Shown piece by piece: positions 54,537 to 64,000 of a stretch of DNA of 64,000 bases. The stretch lies in the NCBI GenBank assembly GCA_024403355.1, contig JAKSRW010000008.1, forward strand, positions 20,452 to 84,451. The letters are read 5' to 3'. The translations under genes were made by a program, and so were the position numbers. Within the stretch, counting starts at the first letter, position 1. The number at the start of each line of letters is the position of its first letter. This DNA comes from Lachnospiraceae bacterium (GTDB lineage: Bacteria > Bacillota > Clostridia > Lachnospirales > Lachnospiraceae). The notes below the pieces were generated by a model. That model did not search any database and was not told where the DNA came from. It saw only the letters and a program-made list of their open reading frames with translations.

Positions 54537-55655
54537 ATGGAAAAAAGACTTATTGAGAATTTGGGGATTGAGACTTCTCTTTTAGGCTTTGGCTGTATGA
54601 GACTTCCTCAGAAGGACGGAAAGATTGACAGGGATTATGCTTTTGAGATGATTGATAAGGCATACAAAGCAGGCGTTAATTATTTTGATACTGCGTACCC
54701 CTATCACAATGGTGAGAGCGAGCTTGTTACAGGTGCGGCACTTGACCGTTACCCCCGCGACAGCTACTATCTCGCTACCAAGCTTCCCGTATGGTTCGTA
54801 AAGAGCAAGGAGGATGCTAAGAAATATTTCGAGGAGCAGCTTCAGAAGCTTCACAAGGATTACATTGATTTTTATCTTCTTCATGCCATCGGTGCTGAGA
54901 GATTCCGTGAAATGCGTGACCTCGGTGTTATCGATTACCTTGAGGAGGAGAAGAAGGCAGGAAGAATTAAGTACCTCGGCTTCTCATTCCATGACGGCTT
55001 TGAGGCATTTAAGGAGATCATCACTTATAAGAAATGGGATTTCTGCCAGATTCAGTTTAACTATATGGATAAGAATGAGCAGGCTACCCTTGAGGGCGTT
55101 AAGCTTGCAAAGGAGCTCGGTGTTCCGCTTATTATCATGGAGCCTGTAAAGGGCGGTTCTCTTTCAAATCTGCCCGATGATGTTACCACAGAGTTCAAGA
55201 GACTTCGTCCCGATGCTTCCATCACTTCATGGGCGCTTCGTTACTGCGGTTCCTTCGATATCGTAAAGGTTATCCTCAGCGGTATGACCGAGGATTATCA
55301 GCTTGAGGACAATCTTAAGACCTTCAATAATTTCGAGCCTCTGTCAGATGAGGAAATGGCTGCCGTAAATGTGACCTCCGATGCTATTAACAGGCGTGTA
55401 TTTAACGGATGTACAGGCTGCCGCTACTGTATGCCTTGTCCCAACGGCGTTGATATTCCCAGAAATTTCAGAATCTGGAATACCTACGGTATGTATCAGA
55501 ACACCGGACATGCCAAGTGGGAATGGGGGCAGATTTCTCTCGAGGAGAAGGCTAAGAACTGTCTCGAGTGCGGTCTTTGTATGGAGCATTGTCCTCAGGG
55601 CATCTCTATTCCCGAGGATCTCGCAAAAGTTCAGGAGACAATGGATAATCTGTAA
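54537..55655 (+). CDS. Aldo/keto reductase with C-terminal [4Fe-4S] domain
   Basis: 372 aa from ATG 54537 (AAGGG ten bases upstream; ATG 54528 is too close). Residues 1-280 form the AKR barrel with the catalytic Asp (FDTAYPYHNG), Tyr, Lys (LATKLP) and His (YLLHAIG). The last ~90 residues hold two cysteine clusters, CTGCRYCMPCP and CLECGLCMEHCP, of the ferredoxin type. This subfamily is widespread in anaerobes; physiological substrate unknown. Monocistronic, ending at the terminator at 55681. Confidence 0.92.
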   Translation: MEKRLIENLGIETSLLGFGCMRLPQKDGKIDRDYAFEMIDKAYKAGVNYFDTAYPYHNGESELVTGAALDRYPRDSYYLATKLPVWFVKSKEDAKKYFEEQLQKLHKDYIDFYLLHAIGAERFREMRDLGVIDYLEEEKKAGRIKYLGFSFHDGFEAFKEIITYKKWDFCQIQFNYMDKNEQATLEGVKLAKELGVPLIIMEPVKGGSLSNLPDDVTTEFKRLRPDASITSWALRYCGSFDIVKVILSGMTEDYQLEDNLKTFNNFEPLSDEEMAAVNVTSDAINRRVFNGCTGCRYCMPCPNGVDIPRNFRIWNTYGMYQNTGHAKWEWGQISLEEKAKNCLECGLCMEHCPQGISIPEDLAKVQETMDNL

Positions 55656-55679
55656 AATTTAATAATTCAGGTAAAACTT

Positions 55680-55727
55680 AGGGCAGCTGAAACGATAATC
55701 ATTTTCAGCTGCCCTTTTATTCTTTTA
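55680..55727. terminator. Bidirectional terminator
   Basis: Perfect 12-bp stem GGGCAGCTGAAA/TTTCAGCTGCCC, then TTTTATTCTTTTATTT, between converging AKR and dCMP deaminase genes. Confidence 0.9.
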
Positions 55728-55739
55728 TTTAGCTTATCA

Positions 55740-56228
55740 TCAGTAGCCGAAGGTTCCCACGATGGACTCATCGTTGTCTATCCAATCCTGAACCTCTACC
55801 ACTCGGTAGTCGTTCTCGTTGTCGCGGATGTAAACCTTCTCGATACCGGAGTTGATGATCTGGCGCTTGCACATCGAGCAGCTGCTGCTGTTTGAGATGT
55901 ACTCGCCTGTCTTTACCTCACGGCCGGCAAGGAACATAGATGCGCCTATCATGTCCTGACGGGCTGCGCTGATGATGGCGTTTGCCTCGGCATGAACGCT
56001 TCTGCAGAGCTCATAACGCTCTCCGCGGGGAATTTTAAGCTCCTCACGGATACATTTGCCTAAATCATTGCAGTTTTTTCTGCCACGGGGTGCACCAACG
56101 TAACCTGTTGAAATTACTTCATCGTTCTTTACGATTACCGCACCATACATTCTTCTGAGACAGGTTCCGCGCTTAGCCACAACCTCTGCCAGATCAAGAT
56201 AATAATTTATTTTGTCACGTCTTTCCAT
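55740..56228 (-). CDS. Deoxycytidylate deaminase
   Basis: 162 aa from ATG 56228, eight bases after AGAAAGG; an upstream in-frame GTG is less likely. Zinc-deaminase motifs are present: CRSVHAEANAII (His ligand and catalytic Glu) and SSSCSMCKR (two Cys ligands). The N-terminal GTCLRRMYGAVIVKNDEVISTGYVG is typical of dCMP deaminases (ComEB type), which convert dCMP to dUMP for thymidylate synthesis. It lies between a terminator and the FGGY kinase gene. Confidence 0.88.
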   Translation of the reverse strand: MERRDKINYYLDLAEVVAKRGTCLRRMYGAVIVKNDEVISTGYVGAPRGRKNCNDLGKCIREELKIPRGERYELCRSVHAEANAIISAARQDMIGASMFLAGREVKTGEYISNSSSCSMCKRQIINSGIEKVYIRDNENDYRVVEVQDWIDNDESIVGTFGY

Positions 56229-56297
56229 TTTCCGCACCTTTCTGCCATATCACGGCCCTGTTTTCCAAAGCCGCTTCCGCCACCGCCTTCCGGCTGC

Positions 56298-57947
56298 TTA
56301 TGCCTCTACTGCTGCCTTTTCTGCGGCAAGACTGCGAAGATATGCCTCCTCGAACTTGTCAAAGCCTGCCACAGCCTTTGCATCGGGAGCGATTGTCTCG
56401 CCCTTCATGCCTGCAAATACCTTGCTGTTCAGGTAATCGCCAAGCTTCTCAGCTGCTGCATTGTTTACCATGTAATCGGCAAGAATTGCCATACCCCAGG
56501 CACCACCCTCACCTGCTGTTTCCATTACTGAAACGGGTGAATTAAGAGCAGCCGCAAGGAAGCTCTGTGCCACGCCCTTTGTCTTGAAGATTCCGCCGTG
56601 ACCGAAAAGTGTATCAACCTTTACACCCTCATCCTTAAGCATTACATCACAGCCGCACTTAAGTGTTGCAAATGCTGAGTAGATATTAGTTCTCATGAAG
56701 TTTGCAAGAGTGAATGCAGCATCGGGAGTTCTTAAGAACATGGGACGTCCCGCATCAAGACCTGTTACAGACTCACCTGAAAGGTAATTGTATGAAAGAA
56801 GTCCGCCGCAGTCTGCATCGCCCTCAAGAGCCTTATTGAAAAGTGCCACATATAAAGCACCCTTATCAACCTTAACCGCTGTATTTGAGCAGCAGCCGCC
56901 AAGCTTAGAACCGTCTGCCGCAGCAAGAACACCGCCGTTTGCAGAAGTCTCAATAGCCTCTGCAAGAAGATTAACCCATGCATTGATATCCGAAGTACAG
57001 TTATTGCAGTGAACCATACCTACAAGGCTGCCGTCAGGTGTAGTTACGAGGTCGATGATGGGATATACCTTTGAAAGCTCCTTCTCAAGAACAACCATTG
57101 CAAATACAGAAGTACCTGCCGAAACATTACCTGTACGAACTGCAACACTGTTTGTTGCAACCATACCTGTACCGGCATCACCCTCGGGAGGACAAAGAGG
57201 AATACCTGCCTCAAGCTCGCCCGAAGGATCGAGGATTTTGGCGCCCTCTGCCGTAAGTGTGCCCGCATCCTCACCTGCCGAAAGTACGGTAGGAAGAATG
57301 TCGCTGAGCTTCCAGCCAAGCTGCTTATCGGCTGTGAGCTCACCGAATTTATCAATCATAGTCTGATTGTAATTGCCTGTTGCAATATCGATGGGGAACA
57401 TACCCGAAGCCTCACCGACACCCATTACCTTCTTACCTGTCATAAGGTAATGAATGTAGCCTGCAAGTGTTGTAAACTGTGCAATACGGCCAATGTGCTC
57501 CTCGCCGTTAAGAATTGCCTGATAGAGATGTGCAATGCTCCATCTCTGGGGAATATTGTAATTGAATGCCTCTGTCAGCTTGTCTGCTGCCTCACCCGTA
57601 ATTGTATTTCTCCAGGTTCTGAAGGGAACGAGCTGCTTGTCATCCTTATCGAAAACCATGTAGCCGTGCATCATTGCACTAAAGCCCAGACCGGCCAGCT
57701 TCTTTAAATCAACCCCGTACTTTGTTTTAACATCCTTCTTGAGATTTGCGTAGCAGTCCTGAAGTCCGCTGATAATATCCTCAAGTGAGTAGGTCCAGAT
57801 ACCGTTCTCAAGTCTGTTCTCCCACTCATGTCCGCCCTCTGCGATGGGTTTAAACTCACCGTCAATCATAACTGCCTTGATTCTTGTTGAACCAAATTCA
57901 ATACCTAAAACTGCTTTTCCGCTTTCAATATACTCTGCTGTGTTCAT
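56298..57947 (-). CDS. FGGY-family carbohydrate kinase
   Basis: 549 aa, ASKHA fold. The N-terminal phosphate loop is [17 protein letters not shown]; the sugar-site region includes [11 protein letters not shown] and [10 protein letters not shown]; the C-terminal half carries [12 protein letters not shown], typical of FGGY_C. It is closest in pattern to xylulo-/ribulokinase-like enzymes of Lachnospiraceae; the sugar cannot be named. The gene stands alone, with no isomerase or aldolase beside it. A palindrome within its promoter spacer suggests repressor control. Confidence 0.85.
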   Translation of the reverse strand: MNTAEYIESGKAVLGIEFGSTRIKAVMIDGEFKPIAEGGHEWENRLENGIWTYSLEDIISGLQDCYANLKKDVKTKYGVDLKKLAGLGFSAMMHGYMVFDKDDKQLVPFRTWRNTITGEAADKLTEAFNYNIPQRWSIAHLYQAILNGEEHIGRIAQFTTLAGYIHYLMTGKKVMGVGEASGMFPIDIATGNYNQTMIDKFGELTADKQLGWKLSDILPTVLSAGEDAGTLTAEGAKILDPSGELEAGIPLCPPEGDAGTGMVATNSVAVRTGNVSAGTSVFAMVVLEKELSKVYPIIDLVTTPDGSLVGMVHCNNCTSDINAWVNLLAEAIETSANGGVLAAADGSKLGGCCSNTAVKVDKGALYVALFNKALEGDADCGGLLSYNYLSGESVTGLDAGRPMFLRTPDAAFTLANFMRTNIYSAFATLKCGCDVMLKDEGVKVDTLFGHGGIFKTKGVAQSFLAAALNSPVSVMETAGEGGAWGMAILADYMVNNAAAEKLGDYLNSKVFAGMKGETIAPDAKAVAGFDKFEEAYLRSLAAEKAAVEA

Positions 57948-57999
57948 TTTTCATCCAATCCGGCTTAGCACCGAATCTGCTTCCTTTCTGTCATAATTT

Positions 58000-58020
58000 A
58001 TTATATCCCCTATATCGGGG
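58000..58020 (-). promoter_or_regulatory. -10 box with adjoining palindrome
   Basis: TATAAT (58000-58005, minus strand) directly preceded by the palindrome CCCCGATATAGGGG (58007-58020). No clear -35 is seen. The palindrome is placed where a repressor would block RNA polymerase. The gap 57948-58189 holds nothing else. Confidence 0.45.
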
Positions 58021-58189
58021 TAAAGAGACCTCACAAATGCTTCAGTTTTTGCTCTTATATTTTATTCATACAAGGTCCTCTGAGCGAACTCTTTCCGATT
58101 ATCATTTGCCCTCTGTCTCAAAGGCTTTTGTTAATTATTATAGCCCTGATGCCTAAAAAATACAAGAAATCATCTAATCATCTCAGCCC

Positions 58190-58579
58190 TCAATTCAATA
58201 GCTCTGCAGGGAGCTTCGAGCCCTCCCTGATTCCTTTTTCCGTCAGCAGTGCCTCCGCAAGCCTAATCTGCTTCCTTTCACCGTTTCCGTTCATCAGATT
58301 CACTATGCAGCTGAGCGGCTCGCCGGGCAGGCGCTCCTCACAGCCAAAATCATCCTCTAAAATCTGCTTCACGGTCCAGGTATCCGCCGGCTCACTGACA
58401 TAGTCAGCCTTAAAGGCCGCATTACACTCCGAAATTTCCTTGATTCCCTCGATATAATCACGGTACATATCCCACATATCAAAGCTGCTGTCATCAAGCA
58501 TTTCGTCCTCCGGAGTCCAGGAACGTATCAGCTCGATTCTCTGCTGCTTTGTCGTATTTTTGATACTGTATTCATCCAT
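58190..58579 (-). CDS. Small protein of unknown function
   Basis: 129 aa from ATG 58579, preceded by AAAGGTAAGG. Acidic and soluble, opening MDEYSIKNTTKQQRIELIRSW. No motif or family was recognised. It lies 59 bp after the start-proximal end of the next secreted-protein gene and shares with it the leader string AAAGGTAAGGTTAT, which may be chance. Confidence 0.6.
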   Translation of the reverse strand: MDEYSIKNTTKQQRIELIRSWTPEDEMLDDSSFDMWDMYRDYIEGIKEISECNAAFKADYVSEPADTWTVKQILEDDFGCEERLPGEPLSCIVNLMNGNGERKQIRLAEALLTEKGIREGSKLPAELLN

Positions 58580-58638
58580 TTTTATAACCTTACCTTTCCG
58601 GCTAACCCGCAAACCTTATTTCACCCTGCATTCTTTCA

Positions 58639-60033
58639 TCAGGGCTTGAAGCCGAAAACATATACGGGGAATGAAGTATCCTTCTCTGTATAGTCCTTAT
58701 TTCCTACCCAGAATACCCTCTTATTTGCATAGACAGGCATTGCAAAAGGATTGAGACGGGCAACCGTAGAAATTCTCTTTGCCTTCTTAAGCACCTTGCC
58801 CGTATTGCTTACAATCATGTAATAGGTTCCGACAAACTTTTCATCAATAAACTTTTCGAAAATAATGGCTGCCTTTGTCTTGCTGAGTGAAACTGCCTGA
58901 GGATACCAGATTTTAGTGTTGCTGCCGAAATCAGTCAGCCACTTCATACCGTAATCAGTTACCTCTTTTGTACCGTTTTCACCGCCAAGACCGCTTCTAA
59001 CGCCCTTTGTAACATAGGCATCCGCGCCAAGATTTCTGTTGTCGGGATCAAAAATCTGAATAAAAAGCTGCTCTGTTTCCTTCTCTGCATTGCTGTTTAA
59101 TGACTTTGCCGAAGTGCCGATCAGACCGACAGTTTTATCACCGAAATTCACGATATTTGCCAGTCGCGCATAGTTATTGTTAACCGAGAGCATGTCCCCG
59201 TTATTAAAAGCATTTTCCTTCATCCAGAAATGGAATACGGCTTTTCTGGCTTCATTATTTTTGAATTTATCGGTATAAATCATAAATGCACGGGTAGAAT
59301 AATCGCCCTCACTTACATAAGTAAAGCCCTTCTTGAAGGGAATTACCCTCTGCGCAAATGAGTGAGATTCAAAAATTACTCCGGCCTTTACCTTCTCAAA
59401 GCTGTTAATATCCACGGAAAATACCGAACAGCTCTGGCTGCCCGAATAAGCAAGTCTCGAATAAATAACCGAGATAATGCCGTCATTTATCGCCGCCGAG
59501 CAGTTACCTGTCTCAAAGGCCTTCTGTGTATAGTAGCTGTCCGTATAATAGTATGCCAGGCTTGATGAACCATTGTCACCCACAGTCTTTATAAGCTTGC
59601 CCTTGGGGCTGTACTTTGAAATAAAAACAGTCTCCGCGGTTCTGTCGCCGCCCTTATTCTCCTCGCCGGTCACAATATAGTAATTACCGTCGGAATCACA
59701 GATAATCGTACCAAAATCAGGATGTGCCTTTGTAAGCTCAAGTCTGCTCTTCTCCGTACCGTCCGCATTAAACTTGATTACGGTAACCTTTTTGGGACTG
59801 TCCACACCTATGCAGAATACACCCTTGTTATCCTTAAACTGTGCCACATTCGGAATTCCCTCCCAGTGGTCCCAGCCGATCTGCTCGCCCATACCGTAGC
59901 CAATCAGCTTTGTGTCAAGTCCGGTGTCAATACCGCTCTTGATGCTCGTAGCCGCATTTACCTTCACTCCTGCGCCCAGACAAAGCATGATTGCCAAAAA
60001 ACCTGCAAACAACAGGCCAAGTGTTTTTTTCAT
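58639..60033 (-). CDS. Secreted protein of unknown function
   Basis: 464 aa from ATG 60033, after AAAGGTAAGG; the longer frame to 60090 would bury the signal peptide. Signal peptide MKKTLGLLFAGFLAIMLCLGAGVKVNA. The mature part is beta-rich, with repeated blade-like segments (GTIICDSDGNYYIVTG, KTVGLIGTSAKS), consistent with a beta-propeller. No anchor was seen. Preceded by the terminator of the DUF1846 gene, so it starts its own unit. Confidence 0.75.
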   Translation of the reverse strand: MKKTLGLLFAGFLAIMLCLGAGVKVNAATSIKSGIDTGLDTKLIGYGMGEQIGWDHWEGIPNVAQFKDNKGVFCIGVDSPKKVTVIKFNADGTEKSRLELTKAHPDFGTIICDSDGNYYIVTGEENKGGDRTAETVFISKYSPKGKLIKTVGDNGSSSLAYYYTDSYYTQKAFETGNCSAAINDGIISVIYSRLAYSGSQSCSVFSVDINSFEKVKAGVIFESHSFAQRVIPFKKGFTYVSEGDYSTRAFMIYTDKFKNNEARKAVFHFWMKENAFNNGDMLSVNNNYARLANIVNFGDKTVGLIGTSAKSLNSNAEKETEQLFIQIFDPDNRNLGADAYVTKGVRSGLGGENGTKEVTDYGMKWLTDFGSNTKIWYPQAVSLSKTKAAIIFEKFIDEKFVGTYYMIVSNTGKVLKKAKRISTVARLNPFAMPVYANKRVFWVGNKDYTEKDTSFPVYVFGFKP

Positions 60034-60168
60034 AGCAATAACCTTACCTTTCTCCATAACCTGATACACATTCAATGCCCTTACAGGCAAGCCCGGCGAG
60101 CATTATTAACATTTTTTATCATTTTATTACAAATTCCCCAACTTATCAAGGAAAATGCATTGTCAGAA

Positions 60169-60205
60169 TAAAAAAAGTGCCGTGTTATAAAATCCATAAC
60201 ACGGC
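60169..60205 (-). terminator. Terminator of the DUF1846 gene
   Basis: 10-bp stem GCCGTGTTAT/ATAACACGGC (60179-60188 with 60196-60205), then T7 on the minus strand. Confidence 0.9.
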
Positions 60206-60230
60206 TGAAAATACTGAGCGTGGCAGTCTC

Positions 60231-61715
60231 CTATTTATGGTAGAGACTGTTCTTCTGGTAAACAGGCTCGCAGGTCAGATTTACGCCAAGCTTTCTGAAG
60301 GTCTGAGTATCGACCTGAGCAAGAATAACGCTTGAATGAACCTCGCAGCCCTTAAGCTTTTCAAGCTGCTGCATTGCAGTCTCGGCCTGAGGGTCCGAAG
60401 CAGCGCAGATTGATAAAGCGATAAGTACCTCATCTGTATGAAGTCTCGGGTTTCTGTTGCCGAGATGATTAATCTTAAGGTCCTGAATGGGCTCGATAAT
60501 GCTGGGTGAGATAAGCTCTGCCGCATCATCAATACCGCCGAGAGCCTTCAGTGCATTAAGTAAAAGTGCCGAAGAAGCGCCAAGCAGTGAGCTTGTCTTG
60601 CCGGTAATAATTCTGCCGTCGGGAAGCTCCATGGCAGCTGCGGGAGCGCCTGTCTCCTCTGCCTTTTTATTGGCTGCAGCGATAACGGGACGAATCTCGG
60701 GAGTAATACCTGCCTGCTTCATAAGAAGCTCAATCTTGTATACCTGCTCGTCACCCGCAATACCCTGGCGGTTCAGGCACATTGTATTGTAGTAACGGCG
60801 GACAATTTCCTCATTTGCTGCGGCCGAAACAGCCTCATCATCGAAAATGCAGTTACCGGCCATATTTACACCCATATCTGTAGGTGACTTGTAGGGTGAT
60901 TCACCGAGAATCTGCTCAAACATAGCGTTAAGAACAGGGAAAATCTCGATATCACGGTTATAATTAACAGTTGTCTTTCCGTAAGCCTCAAGATGGAAGG
61001 GATCAATCATGTTAAGGTCGTTTAAGTCTGCTGTAGCTGCCTCATATGCGAGGTTTACGGGATGCTTAAGCGGAATATTCCAGATGGGGAAGGTCTCAAA
61101 CTTTGCATATCCGGCCTTTACGCCGCGCTTATTCTCATGGTAAAGCTGTGAAAGACAGGTAGCCATCTTTCCGCTTCCGGGTCCGGGAGCAGTAATAACT
61201 ATGAGTGATCTGCTGGTTTCGATATATTCGTTCTTTCCGTATCCCTCGTCACTTACGATAAAAGGAATATTTGCGGGATATCCGGGAATTGTATAATGTC
61301 TGTAAACCTTGATTCCGAGGCCCTCAAGCTTTTTCTGATAGTTCTTTGCGCTGAGCTGCTCGGCATACTGTGTAAGAACTACGCTTCCTACATAAAGTCC
61401 CTTGCTTCTGAAGGCATCGATAAGTCTGAGAACATCAGCATCATAGGTAATGCCGAGGTCGCCTCTTACCTTGTTCTTCTCAATATCACCCGCATTGATT
61501 ACAATGACAATTTCTGCCTCATCCTTAAGCTCAAGAAGCATATTAATCTTACTGTCTGGCGCAAAGCCGGGAAGTACACGCGAAGCATGGTAATCATCAA
61601 AAAGCTTGCCGCCGAATTCGAGGTAAAGCTTACCGCTGAAACGGTTGATGCGCTCACGAATATGCTCAGACTGTAATTTCAGGTACTTGTCATTATCAAA
61701 CCCTATTTTACTCAT
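60231..61715 (-). CDS. DUF1846 family protein
   Basis: 494 aa, full length for DUF1846. The opening IGFDNDKYLKLQSEHIRERI, KLYLEFGGKLFDD, and the ITAPGPGSGKMATCLSQLYHE block (P-loop-like GPGSGKMAT) are characteristic. The reaction is not established to my knowledge; the fold has a nucleotide-binding-like domain. RBS AGGAGGA before the ATG; strong promoter at 61785-61813. Monocistronic between promoter and terminator. Confidence 0.92.
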   Translation of the reverse strand: MSKIGFDNDKYLKLQSEHIRERINRFSGKLYLEFGGKLFDDYHASRVLPGFAPDSKINMLLELKDEAEIVIVINAGDIEKNKVRGDLGITYDADVLRLIDAFRSKGLYVGSVVLTQYAEQLSAKNYQKKLEGLGIKVYRHYTIPGYPANIPFIVSDEGYGKNEYIETSRSLIVITAPGPGSGKMATCLSQLYHENKRGVKAGYAKFETFPIWNIPLKHPVNLAYEAATADLNDLNMIDPFHLEAYGKTTVNYNRDIEIFPVLNAMFEQILGESPYKSPTDMGVNMAGNCIFDDEAVSAAANEEIVRRYYNTMCLNRQGIAGDEQVYKIELLMKQAGITPEIRPVIAAANKKAEETGAPAAAMELPDGRIITGKTSSLLGASSALLLNALKALGGIDDAAELISPSIIEPIQDLKINHLGNRNPRLHTDEVLIALSICAASDPQAETAMQQLEKLKGCEVHSSVILAQVDTQTFRKLGVNLTCEPVYQKNSLYHK

Positions 61716-61784
61716 AATTCCTCCTAATACAGCGAATGCAATGATTAGTTGCTCACGTATATTTTTCTATAAAAACAAAATAGA

Positions 61785-61813
61785 ATTATAGCATTTTTAC
61801 CATCCGTTTTCAA
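61785..61813 (-). promoter_or_regulatory. Promoter of the DUF1846 gene
   Basis: TTGAAA (61808-61813), 17-bp spacer, TATAAT (61785-61790) with extended TG on the minus strand, about 70 bp before the ATG. Confidence 0.75.
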
Positions 61814-61882
61814 GTCCGAATATTCGACAAAATTACCATCAATATTCACAAAAATTTCGTGTTGTTTTTGTTACTATTTTTA

Positions 61883-61911
61883 TTGCCAAAGCCCGAAATT
61901 TATTATATTCT
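61883..61911 (+). promoter_or_regulatory. Possible promoter of the Na/Pi cotransporter gene
   Basis: TTGCCA (61883-61888), 17-bp spacer, TATTCT (61906-61911); TATATT at 61904 with 15-bp spacing is the alternative. The leader to 62077 is about 160 nt; apart from short repeats it shows no clear element. Confidence 0.4.
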
Positions 61912-62077
61912 ATTATTTGGCAAATCAGCAGCCTTAAATTACTGCATTTCACAGGATATATGAATATTTATTCAACAGAAGTCGTTTAACGGAAGATTCC
62001 TTCCTGCCTGTGACGGTAACAGTGCAGTCACATCCGTGCCGGGCATCACGGAACATAAGAGAAAAGGCCTGACAAAA

Positions 62078-63865
62078 ATGGACATTTATCATATTTTACA
62101 GCTCATCGGCGGCGTTGGTCTCTTCCTTTACGGAATGAAATACCTCGGTGCTTCTTTGGAGAAGCTCGCAGGCGCCGGTCTGGAAAAAACTCTTGAGAAA
62201 CTTACAGGCAACAGATTTAAGGGACTTATTATGGGTACACTGGTTACAGGTGTTATCCAGAGCTCCGCGGCCACAAGTATTATGCTTGTAGGCTTTGTAA
62301 ATGCCGGAATCATGAACCTGACGCAGACCATCCCCGTACTTATGGGTGCCAATATCGGTACCACCGTTACGGGACAGATTCTTCGTCTGGGCGATATTTC
62401 GGGCGGCGGAAGCGCAATCCTCGGAATGCTTAAGCCTTCATCCTTCGCTCCCCTCTTCATCGGTATCGCAGCATTTACCATGCTCCTCTGCAAAAAGAAG
62501 AAGGCCAATAATATCGCCGGAATCCTGATGGGCTTCGGTATTCTCTTCTTCGGTATGACTACCATGGAGACAGCGCTTGATCCGCTGAAGTCTTCGGAAT
62601 CCTTCCGTGAGGCCTTCACTACATTTACCAATCCTTTTGTCGGTCTTTTACTTGGTATCGCACTTGCAGCCATACTTCAGAGCTCATCCGCAGCCGTAGG
62701 TATCGTACAGGCCGTTGCAGCAGCCACCGATAATGTTACTCTCGCGGTAGTTGCTCCCATGGTTATCGGTATCAGCATCGGTAAGCTCCTTCCCATTATC
62801 CTTGCAAGTATCGGAACAAAGAAGGAAGCTCAGCAGGTTGCATTTTCGCAGTTCCTTATCAGTGCCGGCGGAGGTATGATAGGTATGATTATTCTTTACC
62901 TGATACTGGGACCGCTCGGTGTGGTTGACTGGTCATCCACCATGAACCGTGGTAATATCGCGGATTTCAATACAGTTTACAATATTTGTGCAAGTATCAT
63001 TCTCTTCCCCTTCTGCAGCACCATTTCAGGCTGTGCACGCAAGGTTATTAAGAGCAGTAAGCCCTCTAAGATTGACCAGGAGCTCAGAATGCTTGATCCC
63101 ATGCTTCTCAAGACTCCTTCAATTGCCCTCGAGCAGTGCCGCAAGGTTATCGACGGAATGGGAACCACAGTTATCGAAAATTACGGCCTTGCCGTGGATA
63201 TGTTCACAAAGTTTGATGATAAAACACTTACTCTGATGAACGAGAACGAAAAGTTCCTGGATAAATCGGAAACGCTTCTGAATGACTACCTGGTTAAGCT
63301 TTCAGCCTGTGAGCTTCATCATGACGAGCAGAAGCAGGCAGCCGAAATCATGCACAGTATTATGGATTTCGAGCGTATGGGTGACCATTGTATTAAGATT
63401 TCAGACGTTGCAGAATATAACAGAGCCCAGAAAATCACGTTCTCCGAAAATGCCAAAAAAGAGCTTTCACTGTTAAACGAGGCCGTTTCGGAGGTTCTTC
63501 GTTCAACCGTTGCTTCCTTCACCACCGATAATACGACTCTTGCCTTCAAGGTTGAGCCTCTTCGCGAAATTGTCAATCTGATGTGTGAGGAAATCAAGGA
63601 GCATCATGTAAATCGTCTCCAGAAGGGTACCTGTACCGTACAGAGCGGTATCTCACTTGTTGAATGTCTTACAAGCTACGAGCGTATTTCAGCCTACTGT
63701 TCAAATGTTGCGCTCCACGTAATTGAGCGTCATTCAGACGAAGCAGATGCATTCGATATGCATGCCTACACAAAGGATTTGCGTAAGAACAGTGCGGAAT
63801 ATACCTCACTTAAAGCAGAATTCGAAGAAAAATACTTCAAGAAGCTTGAAGCACACAGCAAATAA
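62078..63865 (+). CDS. Na/Pi cotransporter with C-terminal PhoU domain
   Basis: 595 aa from ATG 62078 (AAAAGG ten bases upstream; the frame is open from 62036). Two inverted Na/Pi repeats, each with a QSS motif (VIQSSAATSIMLVGFVNAG and LQSSSAAVGIVQAVAAA), within about eight membrane segments; then a PhoU-like helical domain (~345-590) with the ERMGDHCIKI block. It imports phosphate with sodium; the PhoU domain probably senses or gates. Monocistronic, ends at the terminator at 63888. Confidence 0.92.
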   Translation: MDIYHILQLIGGVGLFLYGMKYLGASLEKLAGAGLEKTLEKLTGNRFKGLIMGTLVTGVIQSSAATSIMLVGFVNAGIMNLTQTIPVLMGANIGTTVTGQILRLGDISGGGSAILGMLKPSSFAPLFIGIAAFTMLLCKKKKANNIAGILMGFGILFFGMTTMETALDPLKSSESFREAFTTFTNPFVGLLLGIALAAILQSSSAAVGIVQAVAAATDNVTLAVVAPMVIGISIGKLLPIILASIGTKKEAQQVAFSQFLISAGGGMIGMIILYLILGPLGVVDWSSTMNRGNIADFNTVYNICASIILFPFCSTISGCARKVIKSSKPSKIDQELRMLDPMLLKTPSIALEQCRKVIDGMGTTVIENYGLAVDMFTKFDDKTLTLMNENEKFLDKSETLLNDYLVKLSACELHHDEQKQAAEIMHSIMDFERMGDHCIKISDVAEYNRAQKITFSENAKKELSLLNEAVSEVLRSTVASFTTDNTTLAFKVEPLREIVNLMCEEIKEHHVNRLQKGTCTVQSGISLVECLTSYERISAYCSNVALHVIERHSDEADAFDMHAYTKDLRKNSAEYTSLKAEFEEKYFKKLEAHSK

Positions 63866-63887
63866 TTCACATCCGGCTAATTATCAA

Positions 63888-63930
63888 GCCCGGTACAATC
63901 ATGGGGATTGTACCGGGCCTGTTGTTTACT
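63888..63930 (+). terminator. Terminator of the Na/Pi gene
   Basis: Perfect 13-bp stem GCCCGGTACAATC/GATTGTACCGGGC (63888-63900 with 63906-63918), then a T-rich stretch. Confidence 0.8.
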
Positions 63931-63948
63931 CATATCACTGTTCAATTT

Positions 63949-64000
63949 GTCAAACTCGTGACCGCTTCGCTTGTCACTCGTTATAAAATCGCTGCTACCG
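63949..64000. mobile_element. Second copy of the palindromic mini-element, cut by window edge
   Basis: 52 of 52 bases match 8171-8222, in the same orientation, including the GTGAC/GTCAC stem-loop. The element sits just after the terminator of the Na/Pi gene and continues outside the window. Confidence 0.75.

Overview
The window looks like chromosome from an anaerobic, Gram-positive Firmicute of the Lachnospiraceae type (Butyrivibrio/Pseudobutyrivibrio/Roseburia-like). This is inferred from secreted proteins with threonine-proline linkers, consensus GGAGG ribosome sites and TTGACA/TATAAT promoters, a Gram-positive cdaA-cdaR pair, CDP-glycerol polymer genes, a complete clostridial-style type IV pilus (T4P) locus and a DUF1846 gene. 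No rRNA, tRNA or CRISPR array was seen. Most genes lie on the minus strand in long operons.

Layout. (1) 1-4883: two paralogous secreted Ig-like proteins, the first cut by the window edge. (2) 5234-6139: a lipoprotein-type NodB polysaccharide deacetylase. (3) 6140-8300: an AT-rich accessory cassette (DUF2971 protein plus small lipoprotein) bracketed by inverted copies of a 30-bp repeat, read from a promoter with a C8/G8 tract in its spacer, followed by an IS200/IS605-like palindromic element that recurs at the right end of the window. (4) 8340-11105: a MmgE/PrpD enzyme with an SLC13-type carboxylate permease. (5) 11254-13086: a membrane GGDEF diguanylate cyclase. (6) 13293-35009: the T4P locus in several transcription units: [coiled-coil protein, 412-aa protein, pilB, pilT, pilC], [major pilin, second pilin, pilD], [pilM-pilN fusion, pilO, four minor pilins] and a 1392-aa secreted DUF5057-like protein. 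(7) 35218-39042: a 1274-aa LacI-like/degenerate GGDEF/EAL/beta-helix protein. (8) 39092-49726: a cell-surface polyol-phosphate (teichoic-acid-like) cluster with four CDP-glycerol-phosphotransferase modules, two of them fused to GT2 glycosyltransferases, one GT4-like transferase and a TagGH-type exporter. (9) 49729-54018: cdaR, cdaA (c-di-AMP synthesis) and two acidic membrane proteins. (10) 54537-63865: housekeeping and metabolic genes (aldo/keto reductase with ferredoxin domain, dCMP deaminase, FGGY kinase, a small unknown protein, a secreted protein, DUF1846 protein, Na/Pi cotransporter).

How the parts may work together. PilB carries two perfect 24-residue MshEN motifs, the known c-di-GMP-binding signature of extension ATPases. 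The locus is flanked on one side by a GGDEF cyclase and on the other by an EAL phosphodiesterase with a sugar-binding-like sensor. The simplest reading is a T4P whose extension is set by c-di-GMP. Its less ordinary parts are a PilM-PilN fusion with five EF-hand loops, a very large tip pilin lacking Glu5, a giant DUF5057-like secreted protein, and two unassigned cytoplasmic proteins that open the pilBTC operon. The most unusual accessory item is the inverted-repeat cassette with a possible phase-variable promoter.
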